Shown here: piece by piece, positions 6,192 through 15,073 of the stretch
How positions within the stretch are numbered: position 1 is the first letter of the stretch
Layout of the letters: every line of letters starts with the position of its first letter
Assembly (NCBI GenBank): GCA_965369325.1
Contig: CBDUQI010000092.1
Coordinates: 1 to 20,804 of the forward strand
From: CBDUQI01 sp965369325
GTDB taxonomy: Bacteria; Pseudomonadota; Gammaproteobacteria; Steroidobacterales; JBCBZW01
Length of the DNA stretch: 20,804 nt
Direction of reading: 5' to 3'
Program-made: the position numbers and the translations under genes
Notes under the pieces: model-generated
The model's database searches: none
Told to the model about the DNA's origin: nothing
The model's input: only the letters and a program-made list of their open reading frames with translations

Positions 6192-7460
6192 TCAGGTGCT
6201 AAGTATACCAGCGAGTGCCGGCCCGACCGTCAGGAACGAGCCAAATACCACCACCCGGTCGCCTGGACGGGCCATCTCCCGCGCCTGTGCGCAGGCTTGC
6301 TCAAGGCTCGGCGCCGTGTCCAGCGGCGATTGCACCACCGCACGCAGCTGCTGTGCCAGCGCATCTGCCTGCCATCCCCGTGGCCGCGGCAGTGAGGTGC
6401 AGATCCAATGCGCGATCTGGGCCGACATAATCTTACCTACCGCCACCACATCTTTGTCCTGCATCATGCCAACCACGGCCAGCGTGCGGCCGGGAAAACT
6501 GTCGCGGGTGGCCTGCAGATAGGCCGCCAGCGCCGCGGCCGCGTGGGCGTTGTGGGCCACATCAAACACCCATGAGACCTCACCGCCCAGCACCTGCATG
6601 CGTCCAGGCACATGCGCCTGCGACACTGCCTTGCGCAGCAGCGCAGGGGCAAGCCCGCGGGTAACCTCCAACTCATCCAGCGCCGTCAGCGCGCAGGCGG
6701 CGTTGGCCAGCTGAAACTCGCCCGCCAGTAGCGGCGTATCCAGGCTGAGCGAGCGTCGGGGCCCGCGCCACAGCCAGCCGTCAGCCACCTGTTCGACTTC
6801 AAAATCATGCCCGATACGCAGCAAGCGAGCTTGCAGCGCATCGGCGGTCTCGAGCACCGAGTCAGGCGGGTTCAAATCACCGCAGATGGCCGCGCAGCCA
6901 CGGCGGAAAATCGCCGCCTTCTCGCGTCCGATGCTAACCCTATCCTCGCCCAGCCACATCTTATGGTCGACGTCGATACTGCTCAGCACGCAGACGTCCG
7001 GGTCGATCGCGTTGACTGCATCCAGGCGTCCGCCCAGGCCTACCTCAAGCAATGCCACATCAACATTGGTACGCGCGAAATAGACAAATGCCGCCGCCGT
7101 GGAAAACTCAAAATAGGTGAGTGGGATATCGCCCCGCGCCGCTTCAACCTGCTCGAAACAGGCCACTAGGTCTTCATCAGAAGCTTCCACACCGGAGAGC
7201 TTGATACGCTCATTAAAGCGCCACAGATGCGGCGAGGTATAGCTGGCGTATCGGTAACCGCCGGCACGCAGCGCAGCCTCCAGAAAGGCAATACAGGAAC
7301 CTTTGCCATTGGTGCCGCCGACGGTAATTACATTGGGTGCCGGCTTGCGTATCGAGAGGGTATCGAGCACCTCGCTGATGCGCTCCAGCCCCAACTCAAT
7401 CTCTTGCGGATGCATGCGCTCGATGCGCTCGAGCCATGTCTTCAGCCCGGGGGCCGACAC
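6192..7460 (-). CDS. folC: bifunctional dihydrofolate synthase / folylpolyglutamate synthase
   Basis: This enzyme adds glutamate to dihydropteroate and then to tetrahydrofolates, using ATP. The protein has 422 residues, the normal length. The Mur-ligase-like ATP site GGTNGKGS is at residues 48–55. The folate-loop and central region follow with YTSPHLWRFNERI and LLEVGLGGRLDAVN. The metal and carbamyl-lysine region is SSIDVDHKMWLG, then GREKAAIF with K181. A C-terminal ligase domain contains VFDVAHNAHAA. The start is GTG at 7460, two bases after the accD stop, so the two genes are tightly coupled. The Shine-Dalgarno is weak. The gene order accD–folC–dedD is conserved in gammaproteobacteria. Confidence 0.97.
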   Translation of the reverse strand: MSAPGLKTWLERIERMHPQEIELGLERISEVLDTLSIRKPAPNVITVGGTNGKGSCIAFLEAALRAGGYRYASYTSPHLWRFNERIKLSGVEASDEDLVACFEQVEAARGDIPLTYFEFSTAAAFVYFARTNVDVALLEVGLGGRLDAVNAIDPDVCVLSSIDVDHKMWLGEDRVSIGREKAAIFRRGCAAICGDLNPPDSVLETADALQARLLRIGHDFEVEQVADGWLWRGPRRSLSLDTPLLAGEFQLANAACALTALDELEVTRGLAPALLRKAVSQAHVPGRMQVLGGEVSWVFDVAHNAHAAAALAAYLQATRDSFPGRTLAVVGMMQDKDVVAVGKIMSAQIAHWICTSLPRPRGWQADALAQQLRAVVQSPLDTAPSLEQACAQAREMARPGDRVVVFGSFLTVGPALAGILST

Positions 7461-7462
7461 TG

Positions 7463-8404
7463 CTATGCGCTCGGTTCGGCGTCCGGTGGGTCCGCGACAG
7501 GCTCCTCCTGCGCAGCCTCCGCGAGCACAACCTGCTCAACCGGTGCCGGCGGGGCCTTATGATTCATCAGCTTTGCCAGCAGGTTGGCAATGCAATCACG
7601 CAGTTCGCGGCGATCGACAATCATGTCCAACACGCCATGCTCCAGCAGGAACTCGCTGCGCTGAAAGCCCTCAGGCAGGGTTTCGCGCACGGTCTGCTCA
7701 ATCACTCTGGGGCCAGCGAATCCGATTAAGGCCTCAGGCTCAGCCAAGTTGATATCTCCCAGCATCGCCAAGCTGGCCGAGACGCCACCGGTGGTGGGGT
7801 CGGTCATCACCGAGACGTACGGTAGACCCTGCTCGGCCAACCGCGCCAGCACGGCGCTGGTTTTGGCCATCTGCATGAGAGACAACAGGGCCTCCTGCAT
7901 GCGGGCACCGCCGCTGGCGGAAAAACACACCATCGGCATGCCGTTGGCCAGTGCGTACTCGCCGGCGCGGAAAAATCGCTCGCCTACCACCGAGCCCATG
8001 GACCCGCCGAGAAACTTAAACTCGAACGCCACGGCCACGATGTCTTTGCCTTTGAGGCGACCGCTCATGGCGACCAGGGCATCACGCTCACCGGTATTTT
8101 TCTGCGCCTGCACCAGGCGGTCGCGGTATTTCTTGCTGTCTTTGAACTTGAGCGTATCAACCGGCTCCAACCCGCTCGCAATCTCCTCCATGGAGTTGGG
8201 GTCTAGGAACAGTGCCAGGCGCTCACGCGCACCAATCCGCATGTGGTAGGCACATTTGGGGCATACATGACTGTTGCGCTCGACCTCGGCGCGGTACAAC
8301 ACGGCGCTGCAATTCTTGCACTTGGTCCATAGCCCCTCGGGCACTGACCGGCTGCGGCGCCGCGTTTGGATCCGCGAGGGCATCAGTCTGTCGAACCAAC
8401 TCAT
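7463..8404 (-). CDS. accD: acetyl-CoA carboxylase carboxyltransferase subunit beta
   Basis: This is the beta subunit of the carboxyltransferase that, with AccA, transfers carboxyl from biotin-BCCP to acetyl-CoA to make malonyl-CoA. The protein has 313 residues. An N-terminal zinc ribbon has two Cys pairs (CKNC, then CPKC). The crotonase-like core follows with GGSMGSVVGERF, SASGGARMQEALLSL and MTDPTTGGVSASLAMLGD. The start is ATG at 8404 (MSWFDRLMPSRI), preceded by GGAG at eight bases; in-frame codons further upstream are not family-like. A Glu/Pro/Ala-rich tail of about 25 residues ends the protein. It sits two bases before folC and 155 bases after truA, with no trpF or dedA between. Confidence 0.97.
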   Translation of the reverse strand: MSWFDRLMPSRIQTRRRSRSVPEGLWTKCKNCSAVLYRAEVERNSHVCPKCAYHMRIGARERLALFLDPNSMEEIASGLEPVDTLKFKDSKKYRDRLVQAQKNTGERDALVAMSGRLKGKDIVAVAFEFKFLGGSMGSVVGERFFRAGEYALANGMPMVCFSASGGARMQEALLSLMQMAKTSAVLARLAEQGLPYVSVMTDPTTGGVSASLAMLGDINLAEPEALIGFAGPRVIEQTVRETLPEGFQRSEFLLEHGVLDMIVDRRELRDCIANLLAKLMNHKAPPAPVEQVVLAEAAQEEPVADPPDAEPSA

Positions 8405-8559
8405 TGCGCTACTCCATCCCGTTGCCTGGCTCGGGCAATACAAAAAATCCAGCTACTTGCCCCATCCGGCCCACAGCACGAGCCCTGGCGGGCACCCGAT
8501 AATACCTAAGTTGCGCGAAAAGGGGGCGTGTTTGAGGCCCTAATTTCCTCACCCACCCG

Positions 8560-9339
8560 TCAGGGCAAACAAACCGCGCCTGTTGCGGGAATAGCAAACC
8601 GCTCGGGGTAGCGTACTTGGACCAGATACAAGCCGTCGGGCGAGGCCGTCATGCCAGCCTGGGTGCGATCTTTCAGGGCCAGCACCTCACCCAGCCACTG
8701 CTCACCGGCCTCCCCCTGGCCGATGCGAATCAACGATCCGGCAACGTTGCGCACCATGTGCTGAAGGAACGCATTGGCATGGATATTCAGCACCACGTAG
8801 TCGCCCTGCAGGGTTACCGACACGGCGCTCACGGTGCGCACCGGGGATTTGGCCTGGCAGGCGCCCGCCCGAAATGAGGAAAAATCATGCTCACCGACTA
8901 ACGCTTGCGCAGCTCGGTGCATGCGTTGCACGTCCAGCGGCTCGTACACCCAGCACACACGCTTGTAACGTAACGGGCTGCGCGCGCGCCGGTACATGAT
9001 CAGGTAGGTATAACTGCGAGATACTGCGCAGAAGCGCGCATGAAAGTCCTCATCCACTGGCGTTGCCCAGATCACGCTGAGATCTTTGGCCAGATGCGTA
9101 TTCGCCCCTAGCAACCAATTGTGCGGCAGACGCTGCGCATCCGTATCGAAGTGCGCCACCTGGGCGGTGGCGTGCACTCCTGCATCCGTACGCCCCGCGC
9201 CCGTGATGCTGATGGGCTGGTTGGCCACGCGGCTTAGCGCCCGATCCAACTCCGCCTGCACGCTGCGACCGTCCTTTTGCCGCTGCCAACCGCAAAACCG
9301 GCTGCCGTCGTACTCAATTCCAATTGCGATCCGAGGCAT
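8560..9339 (-). CDS. truA: tRNA pseudouridine(38-40) synthase
   Basis: This enzyme converts uridines 38–40 of the tRNA anticodon arm to pseudouridine. The protein has 259 residues, the usual length. It begins MPRIAIGIEYDGSRFCGWQRQ, and the catalytic Asp is D52 in GAGRTDAGVHA. Later family stretches are FHARFCAVSRSYTYLI, LVGEHDFSSFRA, and FLQHMVRNVAGSLIRIG near the end. The ATG is preceded by CGGAG at about nine bases. It follows fimV by 107 bases that contain a hairpin, and precedes accD. The fimV–truA neighbourhood is the same as in Pseudomonas. Confidence 0.98.
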   Translation of the reverse strand: MPRIAIGIEYDGSRFCGWQRQKDGRSVQAELDRALSRVANQPISITGAGRTDAGVHATAQVAHFDTDAQRLPHNWLLGANTHLAKDLSVIWATPVDEDFHARFCAVSRSYTYLIMYRRARSPLRYKRVCWVYEPLDVQRMHRAAQALVGEHDFSSFRAGACQAKSPVRTVSAVSVTLQGDYVVLNIHANAFLQHMVRNVAGSLIRIGQGEAGEQWLGEVLALKDRTQAGMTASPDGLYLVQVRYPERFAIPATGAVCLP

Positions 9340-9374
9340 GCGCTTAACTCCGGGCGGCTAGGGGCGCCAACGAG

Positions 9375-9398
9375 AAGGCCCGCGTGAACGCGGGCCTT
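9375..9398 (-). terminator. hairpin between fimV and truA, probable intrinsic terminator
   Basis: AAGGCCCGCG pairs perfectly with CGCGGGCCTT around a four-base loop, giving a 10-base GC-rich stem about 48 bases after the fimV stop. On the minus strand it is followed by CTCGTTGG, which has only a few T residues, so termination may be partial. It could also stabilise the 3' end of the fimV message. The truA start is only 36 bases further on, leaving little room for a separate promoter. Confidence 0.65.
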
Positions 9399-9446
9399 GG
9401 GTAGCGGGGCGGTAAGCGTAGCCGAAGACTCGGCGACCCTGCTTGC

Positions 9447-12400
9447 TCAGAGTGATTGCAACAATCCGCCAGCGTCTTTCTTCTGCGTATCGTCACCTTC
9501 CATGATGACCTCTTCGAGGATACTGCGGGCACCGTCCGAATCACCCATATCGATGTAGGCGCGAGCCAAATCAAGCTTGGTGCCGACCTCATCCAGCCCG
9601 GAGTCCTCACCACTCGGCAGCGCCAACTCCGCAGCGGGTACACGAACGGTGGGCTTGTCGTCCAGCAAGGTCTCGCCGATGTCCAGATCGAGCACATTGG
9701 TGCTGACGGTGGCATCGCTGCTGTTCAGCAAGCCGTCTTCATTCAGCAGGGGCGCCTGCAACGTGTTGATATCTTTCTCCGAGCGGGCATGCGATGCCGG
9801 CGGCATCATCGGAGATTCGGTGGTCTGCGTCATCTCAGAGCTCGCCCCCAAACCGGAAAGCATCTCCGCCGCGTTGACCACGGAGGTATCCGAGTCGCCG
9901 TCATCCATGCGGGGCAATCCCAACGCCTGGGTATCGCCCGCCAGTGTGCCGCTGCGCTGGGTGGCATCATCACCGCCCGCAAGATCGCTTAGATCAATAT
10001 CAAAGTCATCTTCGGGCAGTTCAATCGGGAACTCACCGGTGTGCTGTTCAGGCAACATTTCGCCCGTCGCATCCAGCACCAGGTCTGGCGCCCGCTGGGT
10101 TTGATCGCCCGCGTCTGAATCTTCGGTGACGCCAGTGAAGGCGAAGAAGTCCCCAAACACCTCATCGCCAGCCCCTTCACCATCGGACTGGAAGTCTGCT
10201 TCGTTTAGCGTAGGATTTTCTGCGGTTTCCGGAGCGATGGTTTGCCCCAGATCCAGCGACATGCCAATGTCGTTCTCGGTGGATTCGACCGGCGTCATCC
10301 GCTGCTCCAGCCGACGTGCGATTTCGTGCAGTTGCGGATCATCTTCCATGCTGTTGACCGGCATCGTGCCATCCGCATCCTCATCCTCATCAAAGCCGGC
10401 CAGCGAGAAGTCAGCCGCCTCGTTCAGCGAGTCAGCCAGATCATCACCCAGGCCAAGTCCTTCAAAATCACTCATATTAGTGACCGCCGTGTCCTCGCGC
10501 AGGCCATCGCCCTCCTCGGTCAGCGCGCCGCGCAAGTCCAGATCGATCACCTCATCACTCGGGGCCTCTGCGTCAAAATCCACCGCCATCGGCGACTCGG
10601 CGCTGGCCTGCAGGTCGATATCTATGTCCGCCTCTGTGCCCGTACCGCCCATGAACAGATCGTCATCCGGGCAGATCTGCTTGCCCATAATGGCAATCTT
10701 GTCCCAATCGCCATCGGCGCCGGCCATTAGCGAGCCTTGCAGGCGCGCCGCCGTACTGCGGAACTCATCGCGATTGCCCCACACGAACAGGATCTCCAGG
10801 AGTTTCACCTGCAGGTCGCGACGATCCGGCTCGCGCTCCAAGGCCTTGTTAATCAGATCCGCAGCCTGGTCATACAGCCCGTAGGCCATGTGGAAGTCAG
10901 CTTCGGAGACCGGATCGGCCTGATCCAGATTCGCGTCCCCATCATCGGAATCGGGCAACACATACTCGGTCTGCTGCGTTTCCTCACCATGCAGCGCGGC
11001 GTCGAAATCCACCGGTTTGAAAGTGCCGGTCTCCTCAAAGATGCCAGTCTCAACCGGCTGCGCCACCTCGGCAGTAGCTGCGGGCGAGGGCATTTGCGTC
11101 ACCTCAACATCCACGTCTGGCAAATCAGGCGCGGGGGTAATCACCGGGTCTAAGCCGCTGTCGAAGTCGCTGTAAGAGCTGTGGTCGTCCTCGCGGGCCA
11201 GCGCTTCCAGCGTATCCGCGGCGGAATCCGAGCGACGCTGGCGCAGCAGCAAGCCACCGGCGATCAGCGCCAGCAACATACCGATCGAGCCAATAGCTTT
11301 CAGGGGTGAGCTGACGAGCGAAGCGAAAAAGCCAACCTCCTCAGGCGCCGCCGGAATGACCACATTGGTGTTGTTGGCGGGCGCCGGCTCGGGCTCCGCG
11401 ATCGTCGCGGTCGGCTCGCTCTGCGCGTCGGCGAGCGCGTCCTGGGTGAGCGATCCTAGTGCCACCTCGCCAGACAGGCCATCGGTTGCCGCCCCGGTAT
11501 CGGTTACGCCATCCAGCGCTTGGCTTTCAAGATCAACCCCCACCCCCGTGGCCGGATCGGTGCTCGCCGCCAGCGCGGCAGGGTCGGCACCGCTAACGTT
11601 CGCCTGAAACTGCGCCAGCTCGGCGTCTTTTAGCTGCAGCAGCCGACGCGCCTCTGACAACTGAGCTTCCAACGCGCTCGCGCGCTCGTTGAGCGCCATA
11701 TTCTCTGCGGTAGCGCGCTGGATAGTCGCTTGGGCGTCCTGTAGCGCGGCTCCGCCACCAGCGTCCGCCTGACCGTCAGGCGCGACCAACTTCAATTTGG
11801 GATCCGCCGATTGTGCCGACGTCCCGCTGCTGGTGCCGCTAGCGGCACCGCTGGGTGTACTGGTTGAGGCCACCGAGGCCGGCGCGCCGCGCCAACTTGC
11901 GGTTTCCTCTTTCACCACACCGAAGGCCTCATTGCGGGTGATGGCCGCGACTTCGCCTTCAGTGGGTACACGCAGGCGGGCACCCTGGCGCAGCAGATTC
12001 ATGTTGCCCATAAAGGCTTCGGGATTCGCCCGGTACAACGCCACCATCATCTGGTTGACGGTGACACTCTGCGGGCGCGAACGATTGGCCACCCCCCATA
12101 GGCTGTCGCCGCGGCGAACAGGTCCGGTCATGCTACCGGGCGCAGCACCCGAGTTCGCGCGGCCGCTCGGTGCCTGCACCACTGGCGCTGCGGCCGGAGC
12201 GGTAAAGGGCGTCGGCGCCGGCGCCGGGCGGGTCACGGCACCCGACGTGCTGCTCGGTTGTGAGGTAGAACTGCGCGGCGTACTCACCAGCGGTGCGCTG
12301 CCCGGTGATTGGTCTGGCAGATATACCGGCGGGTCCAGCAGCACGGTGTACTCGCGCAACAACCGTCCGCGCGCCCATTCAGCCTCCACCAGGAAGGTGA

Positions 12401-12734
12401 CAAAGGGCTCGTCCATCGGCTCGCGCGAACGCACGCGAAGCACGTCCCGACCCACGGAATTCTTGGAAACCAGGAACTCCAGCGAGTTCAGGTACTGAGG
12501 AAATTCCAAACCGTAGCGCGCGAATGTCTCACGCGTGGCAATCGAGGCGGTCAACCGGCGCAGCTCTTCTGGCGTTGCCCCGGTAATCTCGATCTCGGCA
12601 TTCAACGGCTGGTTAAGACCCGACTTCAGATCAATACCGCCAAGCCCCAATGCCAGCACGTTGGCCGAGGCCAGAGTGCATACGATGGATAGAATTTGGA
12701 TACTAGTTCGCGATAACGCAGAGAAACGCGCCAT
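9447..12734 (-). CDS. fimV: FimV/HubP-family polar peptidoglycan-binding protein
   Basis: This is a 1095-residue inner-membrane protein that organises the cell pole, type IV pili and twitching in Pseudomonas, and polar targeting as HubP in Vibrio. A signal peptide (about 1–28, probable cut after NVLA) leads into the conserved FimV N-terminus GLGGIDLKSGLNQPLNAEIEI. A Ser/Pro/Ala-rich linker follows. The LysM domain is at about 203–262 (RRGDSLWGVANRSRPQSVTV), and a coiled coil at about 330–375. The membrane helix is at about 478–500. Next comes a long, very acidic cytoplasmic region with a TPR-like unit at about 600–660 (LYDQAADLINKALEREPD). The FimV C-terminal domain forms the last 50 residues (KLDLARAYIDMGDSDGARSI). 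ATG at 12734 with GGGAG six bases upstream is chosen over longer in-frame starts. Confidence 0.96.
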   Translation of the reverse strand: MARFSALSRTSIQILSIVCTLASANVLALGLGGIDLKSGLNQPLNAEIEITGATPEELRRLTASIATRETFARYGLEFPQYLNSLEFLVSKNSVGRDVLRVRSREPMDEPFVTFLVEAEWARGRLLREYTVLLDPPVYLPDQSPGSAPLVSTPRSSTSQPSSTSGAVTRPAPAPTPFTAPAAAPVVQAPSGRANSGAAPGSMTGPVRRGDSLWGVANRSRPQSVTVNQMMVALYRANPEAFMGNMNLLRQGARLRVPTEGEVAAITRNEAFGVVKEETASWRGAPASVASTSTPSGAASGTSSGTSAQSADPKLKLVAPDGQADAGGGAALQDAQATIQRATAENMALNERASALEAQLSEARRLLQLKDAELAQFQANVSGADPAALAASTDPATGVGVDLESQALDGVTDTGAATDGLSGEVALGSLTQDALADAQSEPTATIAEPEPAPANNTNVVIPAAPEEVGFFASLVSSPLKAIGSIGMLLALIAGGLLLRQRRSDSAADTLEALAREDDHSSYSDFDSGLDPVITPAPDLPDVDVEVTQMPSPAATAEVAQPVETGIFEETGTFKPVDFDAALHGEETQQTEYVLPDSDDGDANLDQADPVSEADFHMAYGLYDQAADLINKALEREPDRRDLQVKLLEILFVWGNRDEFRSTAARLQGSLMAGADGDWDKIAIMGKQICPDDDLFMGGTGTEADIDIDLQASAESPMAVDFDAEAPSDEVIDLDLRGALTEEGDGLREDTAVTNMSDFEGLGLGDDLADSLNEAADFSLAGFDEDEDADGTMPVNSMEDDPQLHEIARRLEQRMTPVESTENDIGMSLDLGQTIAPETAENPTLNEADFQSDGEGAGDEVFGDFFAFTGVTEDSDAGDQTQRAPDLVLDATGEMLPEQHTGEFPIELPEDDFDIDLSDLAGGDDATQRSGTLAGDTQALGLPRMDDGDSDTSVVNAAEMLSGLGASSEMTQTTESPMMPPASHARSEKDINTLQAPLLNEDGLLNSSDATVSTNVLDLDIGETLLDDKPTVRVPAAELALPSGEDSGLDEVGTKLDLARAYIDMGDSDGARSILEEVIMEGDDTQKKDAGGLLQSL

Positions 12735-12847
12735 GGGTACTCCCAGACAATTGCGCCGGACCGCCGACATCCGTGCAGCGCCGTGTTGTGCTGAATGGCT
12801 GGTCAAAAAGCTCACAAAGCAAATTAAGTTAGCGGCATAACTATAGC

Positions 12848-13861
12848 TCAGAAGTAGCGATCCGCCAAAATTTCGGCAATCTGGACGCTGTTCAGAGCCG
12901 CCCCTTTGCGGACGTTGTCGGACACAACCCACAAATTGAGCCCTCTCGGATGCGATATATCGCCTCGGATACGGCCCACAAACACCTCATCCGAGCCGGC
13001 CCCGTCGGTCACTGCGGTCGGAAACCGGTGCCCTTCACCGTCCACCACCCGCACGCCGGGCGCCTTGCTCAGCAATGCTGTTGCCTCGCTGGCACTGATC
13101 GGGTCACGGGTTTCGATATGCACCGCCTCGCTGTGGCCAACAAACACGGGCACGCGCACGCAGGTGGCGTTCACTGCGATGGCCTCGTCGCCCAGAATTT
13201 TTTGAGTTTCCCACACCATCTTCATTTCCTCGCGGGTGTAGCCATTGTCCTCAAAGCTGTCGATCTGTGGGATGGCATTGAAAGCGAATGGCACCTCGCC
13301 GGCGTTGGGCATACTCCCCTCGGACCACGCGCGGGTCTGCTGTGCCAGCAGATCCATCTTGCTTTGTCCGGCCCCAGAGACCGCCTGATAGGTCGCCACA
13401 TTAATCCTCTCTATGCCCACCCGGTCGTAAATCGGCTTCAACGCCACCACCATCTGTATGGTGGAGCAATTGGGGTTCGCAATGATATTGCGCGTTCTAA
13501 ACTGCGCAATGGCATCGGCATTCACCTCCGGCACCACCAGCGGTATGTCGTCCTCGTACCGAAACCGCGAGGTATTGTCCACCACTACGCAGCCCTGACT
13601 CGCCGCCTTGGGCGCGTACACGTCGGACACCGAGGCACCGGGTGAAAACAGCCCTATCTGTACCTGCGAAAAATCAAAATCATCAAGCCCGCGAACCTCA
13701 AGCTCACCGCCGGCGAAAGCCAGCTTGCGCCCGACCGACCGCTGGCTGGCCACGGCGTAAACCTTGCCCACCGGGAAATTGCGCTGCGCGAGCACCTTGA
13801 GCATGCTGCCGCCGACCAACCCAGTTGCGCCGACAACGGCTACGTCAAACCGCTTGCTCAT
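12848..13861 (-). CDS. asd: aspartate-semialdehyde dehydrogenase
   Basis: This enzyme reduces aspartyl-4-phosphate to aspartate semialdehyde with NADPH, the branch point to lysine, diaminopimelate, methionine and threonine. The protein has 337 residues. The N-terminal nucleotide-binding motif is VAVVGATGLVGG, and the catalytic Cys is C132 in NPNCSTIQ. Further family marks are YQAVSGAGQ and the C-terminal RGLNLWVVSDNVRKGAALN. It is of the shorter USG-1/Asd2 type usual next to fimV in Pseudomonas. ATG at 13861 is chosen because MSKRFDVAVVGATG matches the family start; GAGG lies only three bases before it. About 113 bases separate it from fimV. The 130-base gap before aroC holds a TTGGCA on the minus strand, but no clear -10. 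Confidence 0.97.
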   Translation of the reverse strand: MSKRFDVAVVGATGLVGGSMLKVLAQRNFPVGKVYAVASQRSVGRKLAFAGGELEVRGLDDFDFSQVQIGLFSPGASVSDVYAPKAASQGCVVVDNTSRFRYEDDIPLVVPEVNADAIAQFRTRNIIANPNCSTIQMVVALKPIYDRVGIERINVATYQAVSGAGQSKMDLLAQQTRAWSEGSMPNAGEVPFAFNAIPQIDSFEDNGYTREEMKMVWETQKILGDEAIAVNATCVRVPVFVGHSEAVHIETRDPISASEATALLSKAPGVRVVDGEGHRFPTAVTDGAGSDEVFVGRIRGDISHPRGLNLWVVSDNVRKGAALNSVQIAEILADRYF

Positions 13862-13991
13862 CTGCCTCGCGCCCGGTGCACGGCGGGTGGCGCACAACCA
13901 GAATGAGCTTCGCAGATGCCTGCGCGGGCACCTATCGACTGGTTCACATATATCGTTGCCAAGGGCATCTCCCTCCGATCACACTACTTTA

Positions 13992-15071
13992 CTAATCAGA
14001 AACTTGCCGAACGTCCGCATTTTGCGCCCGATGCCGTAGATAATGGTCCATCAGCACCAGCGCCAGCATGGCCTCCACAATGGGCGTCGCACGTATGCCC
14101 ACACACGGATCATGTCGCCCGGTGGTAATAATCTGCGTTGGCTGGCCGTCCACATCGATGCTCTGGCCGGGCAGGCGCAAACTTGAGGTCGGTTTGAACG
14201 CCACATTAACGGTGACGTCCTGGCCGGAGGATATTCCGCCAAGCACACCGCCAGCATGGTTGCTCAAAAACCCGCTGGGTGAAATCTCGTCGCGGTGCTC
14301 AGTGCCTTTCTGTCGAACACTGCCAAAGCCTGCGCCAATCTCAACCCCCTTGGCCGCGTTCACACTCATCATGGCGTGGGCAATATCGGCATCAAGGCGA
14401 TCGAATATCGGCTCACCCAGCCCGACCGGCATACCACTTGCCACAACGCGGATAATCGCCCCCACCGAGTTGCCCTCTTTGCGCAGGGCATCCATGTAGG
14501 CTTCCAACTCGGGCACGCGCGCCGGCTCGGCGCAAAAAAACGGGTTGTCATCCACCTGATCGGGCGCATCACCCGCCAGGGTAATCGGCCCAAGCTGCGC
14601 CAGATACCCGTGGATGCGGATTCCCAGGCGCTCCTTTAGATACTTGCGCGCGATTGCGCCGCCAGCCACCCGCATGGCAGTTTCTCTTGCGGATGAGCGA
14701 CCGCCCCCACGGTAGTCACGCAGCCCGTATTTATGTTGATAAGTGTAGTCGGCATGGCCCGGCCGGAAGCGGCTTTTGATTTTCTCGTAATCACGCGAGC
14801 GGGCATCCTGGTTCTCGATCAGCAAGCCGATGGGGGTACCGGTGGTGAGCCCTTCAAATACCCCCGAGAGAATCCGCACTTCGTCGGGCTCGCGCCGTTG
14901 GGTGACGTGGCGCGACTTACCCGGCCGCCGCCGCTCCAACTCACCCTGAATATCGGCCTCGCACAGTGGCATGCCAGGCGGGCAGCCATCAACAATGCCA
15001 GCCAGCGCCGGGCCGTGACTTTCACCACAGCTGGTTAGTGTAAACAAACGCCCGATGGTATTGCCCGACAT
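13992..15071 (-). CDS. aroC: chorismate synthase
   Basis: This enzyme makes chorismate from 5-enolpyruvylshikimate-3-phosphate with reduced FMN, the last common step to the aromatic amino acids and related compounds. The protein has 359 residues, typical of the family. It begins MSGNTIGRLFTLTSCGESHGPALAGIVDGCPPG. Conserved FMN and phosphate-binding stretches follow: GTPIGLLIENQDARSRDY, RPGHADYTY, GGGRSSARETA, SNHAGGVLGGISSG, and RHDPCVGIRATPIVEAM near the end. The ATG is two bases after the prmB stop, so the two genes are almost certainly one transcription unit. Confidence 0.98.
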   Translation of the reverse strand: MSGNTIGRLFTLTSCGESHGPALAGIVDGCPPGMPLCEADIQGELERRRPGKSRHVTQRREPDEVRILSGVFEGLTTGTPIGLLIENQDARSRDYEKIKSRFRPGHADYTYQHKYGLRDYRGGGRSSARETAMRVAGGAIARKYLKERLGIRIHGYLAQLGPITLAGDAPDQVDDNPFFCAEPARVPELEAYMDALRKEGNSVGAIIRVVASGMPVGLGEPIFDRLDADIAHAMMSVNAAKGVEIGAGFGSVRQKGTEHRDEISPSGFLSNHAGGVLGGISSGQDVTVNVAFKPTSSLRLPGQSIDVDGQPTQIITTGRHDPCVGIRATPIVEAMLALVLMDHYLRHRAQNADVRQVSD

Positions 15072-15073
15072 CT

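Noticed and set aside
8427..8443. TTGCC/GGCAA inverted repeat upstream of accD as a regulatory hairpin
   Set aside because: Only five pairs with a seven-base loop, and no T-tract or known site; expected by chance in a region of this size.
10126..10884. Plus-strand frame of 252 codons, Ser-rich
   Set aside because: It is antisense to the acidic region of fimV; Ser and Arg richness is what the complement of Asp/Glu codons gives. No gene features.
11797..12498. Plus-strand frame of 233 codons
   Set aside because: It is antisense to the fimV linker and LysM region, where the minus-strand reading is a clear FimV protein.
12735..12847. TTGACC on the minus strand as a fimV -35 element
   Set aside because: No -10-like hexamer lies at an acceptable distance downstream, so I did not call a promoter.
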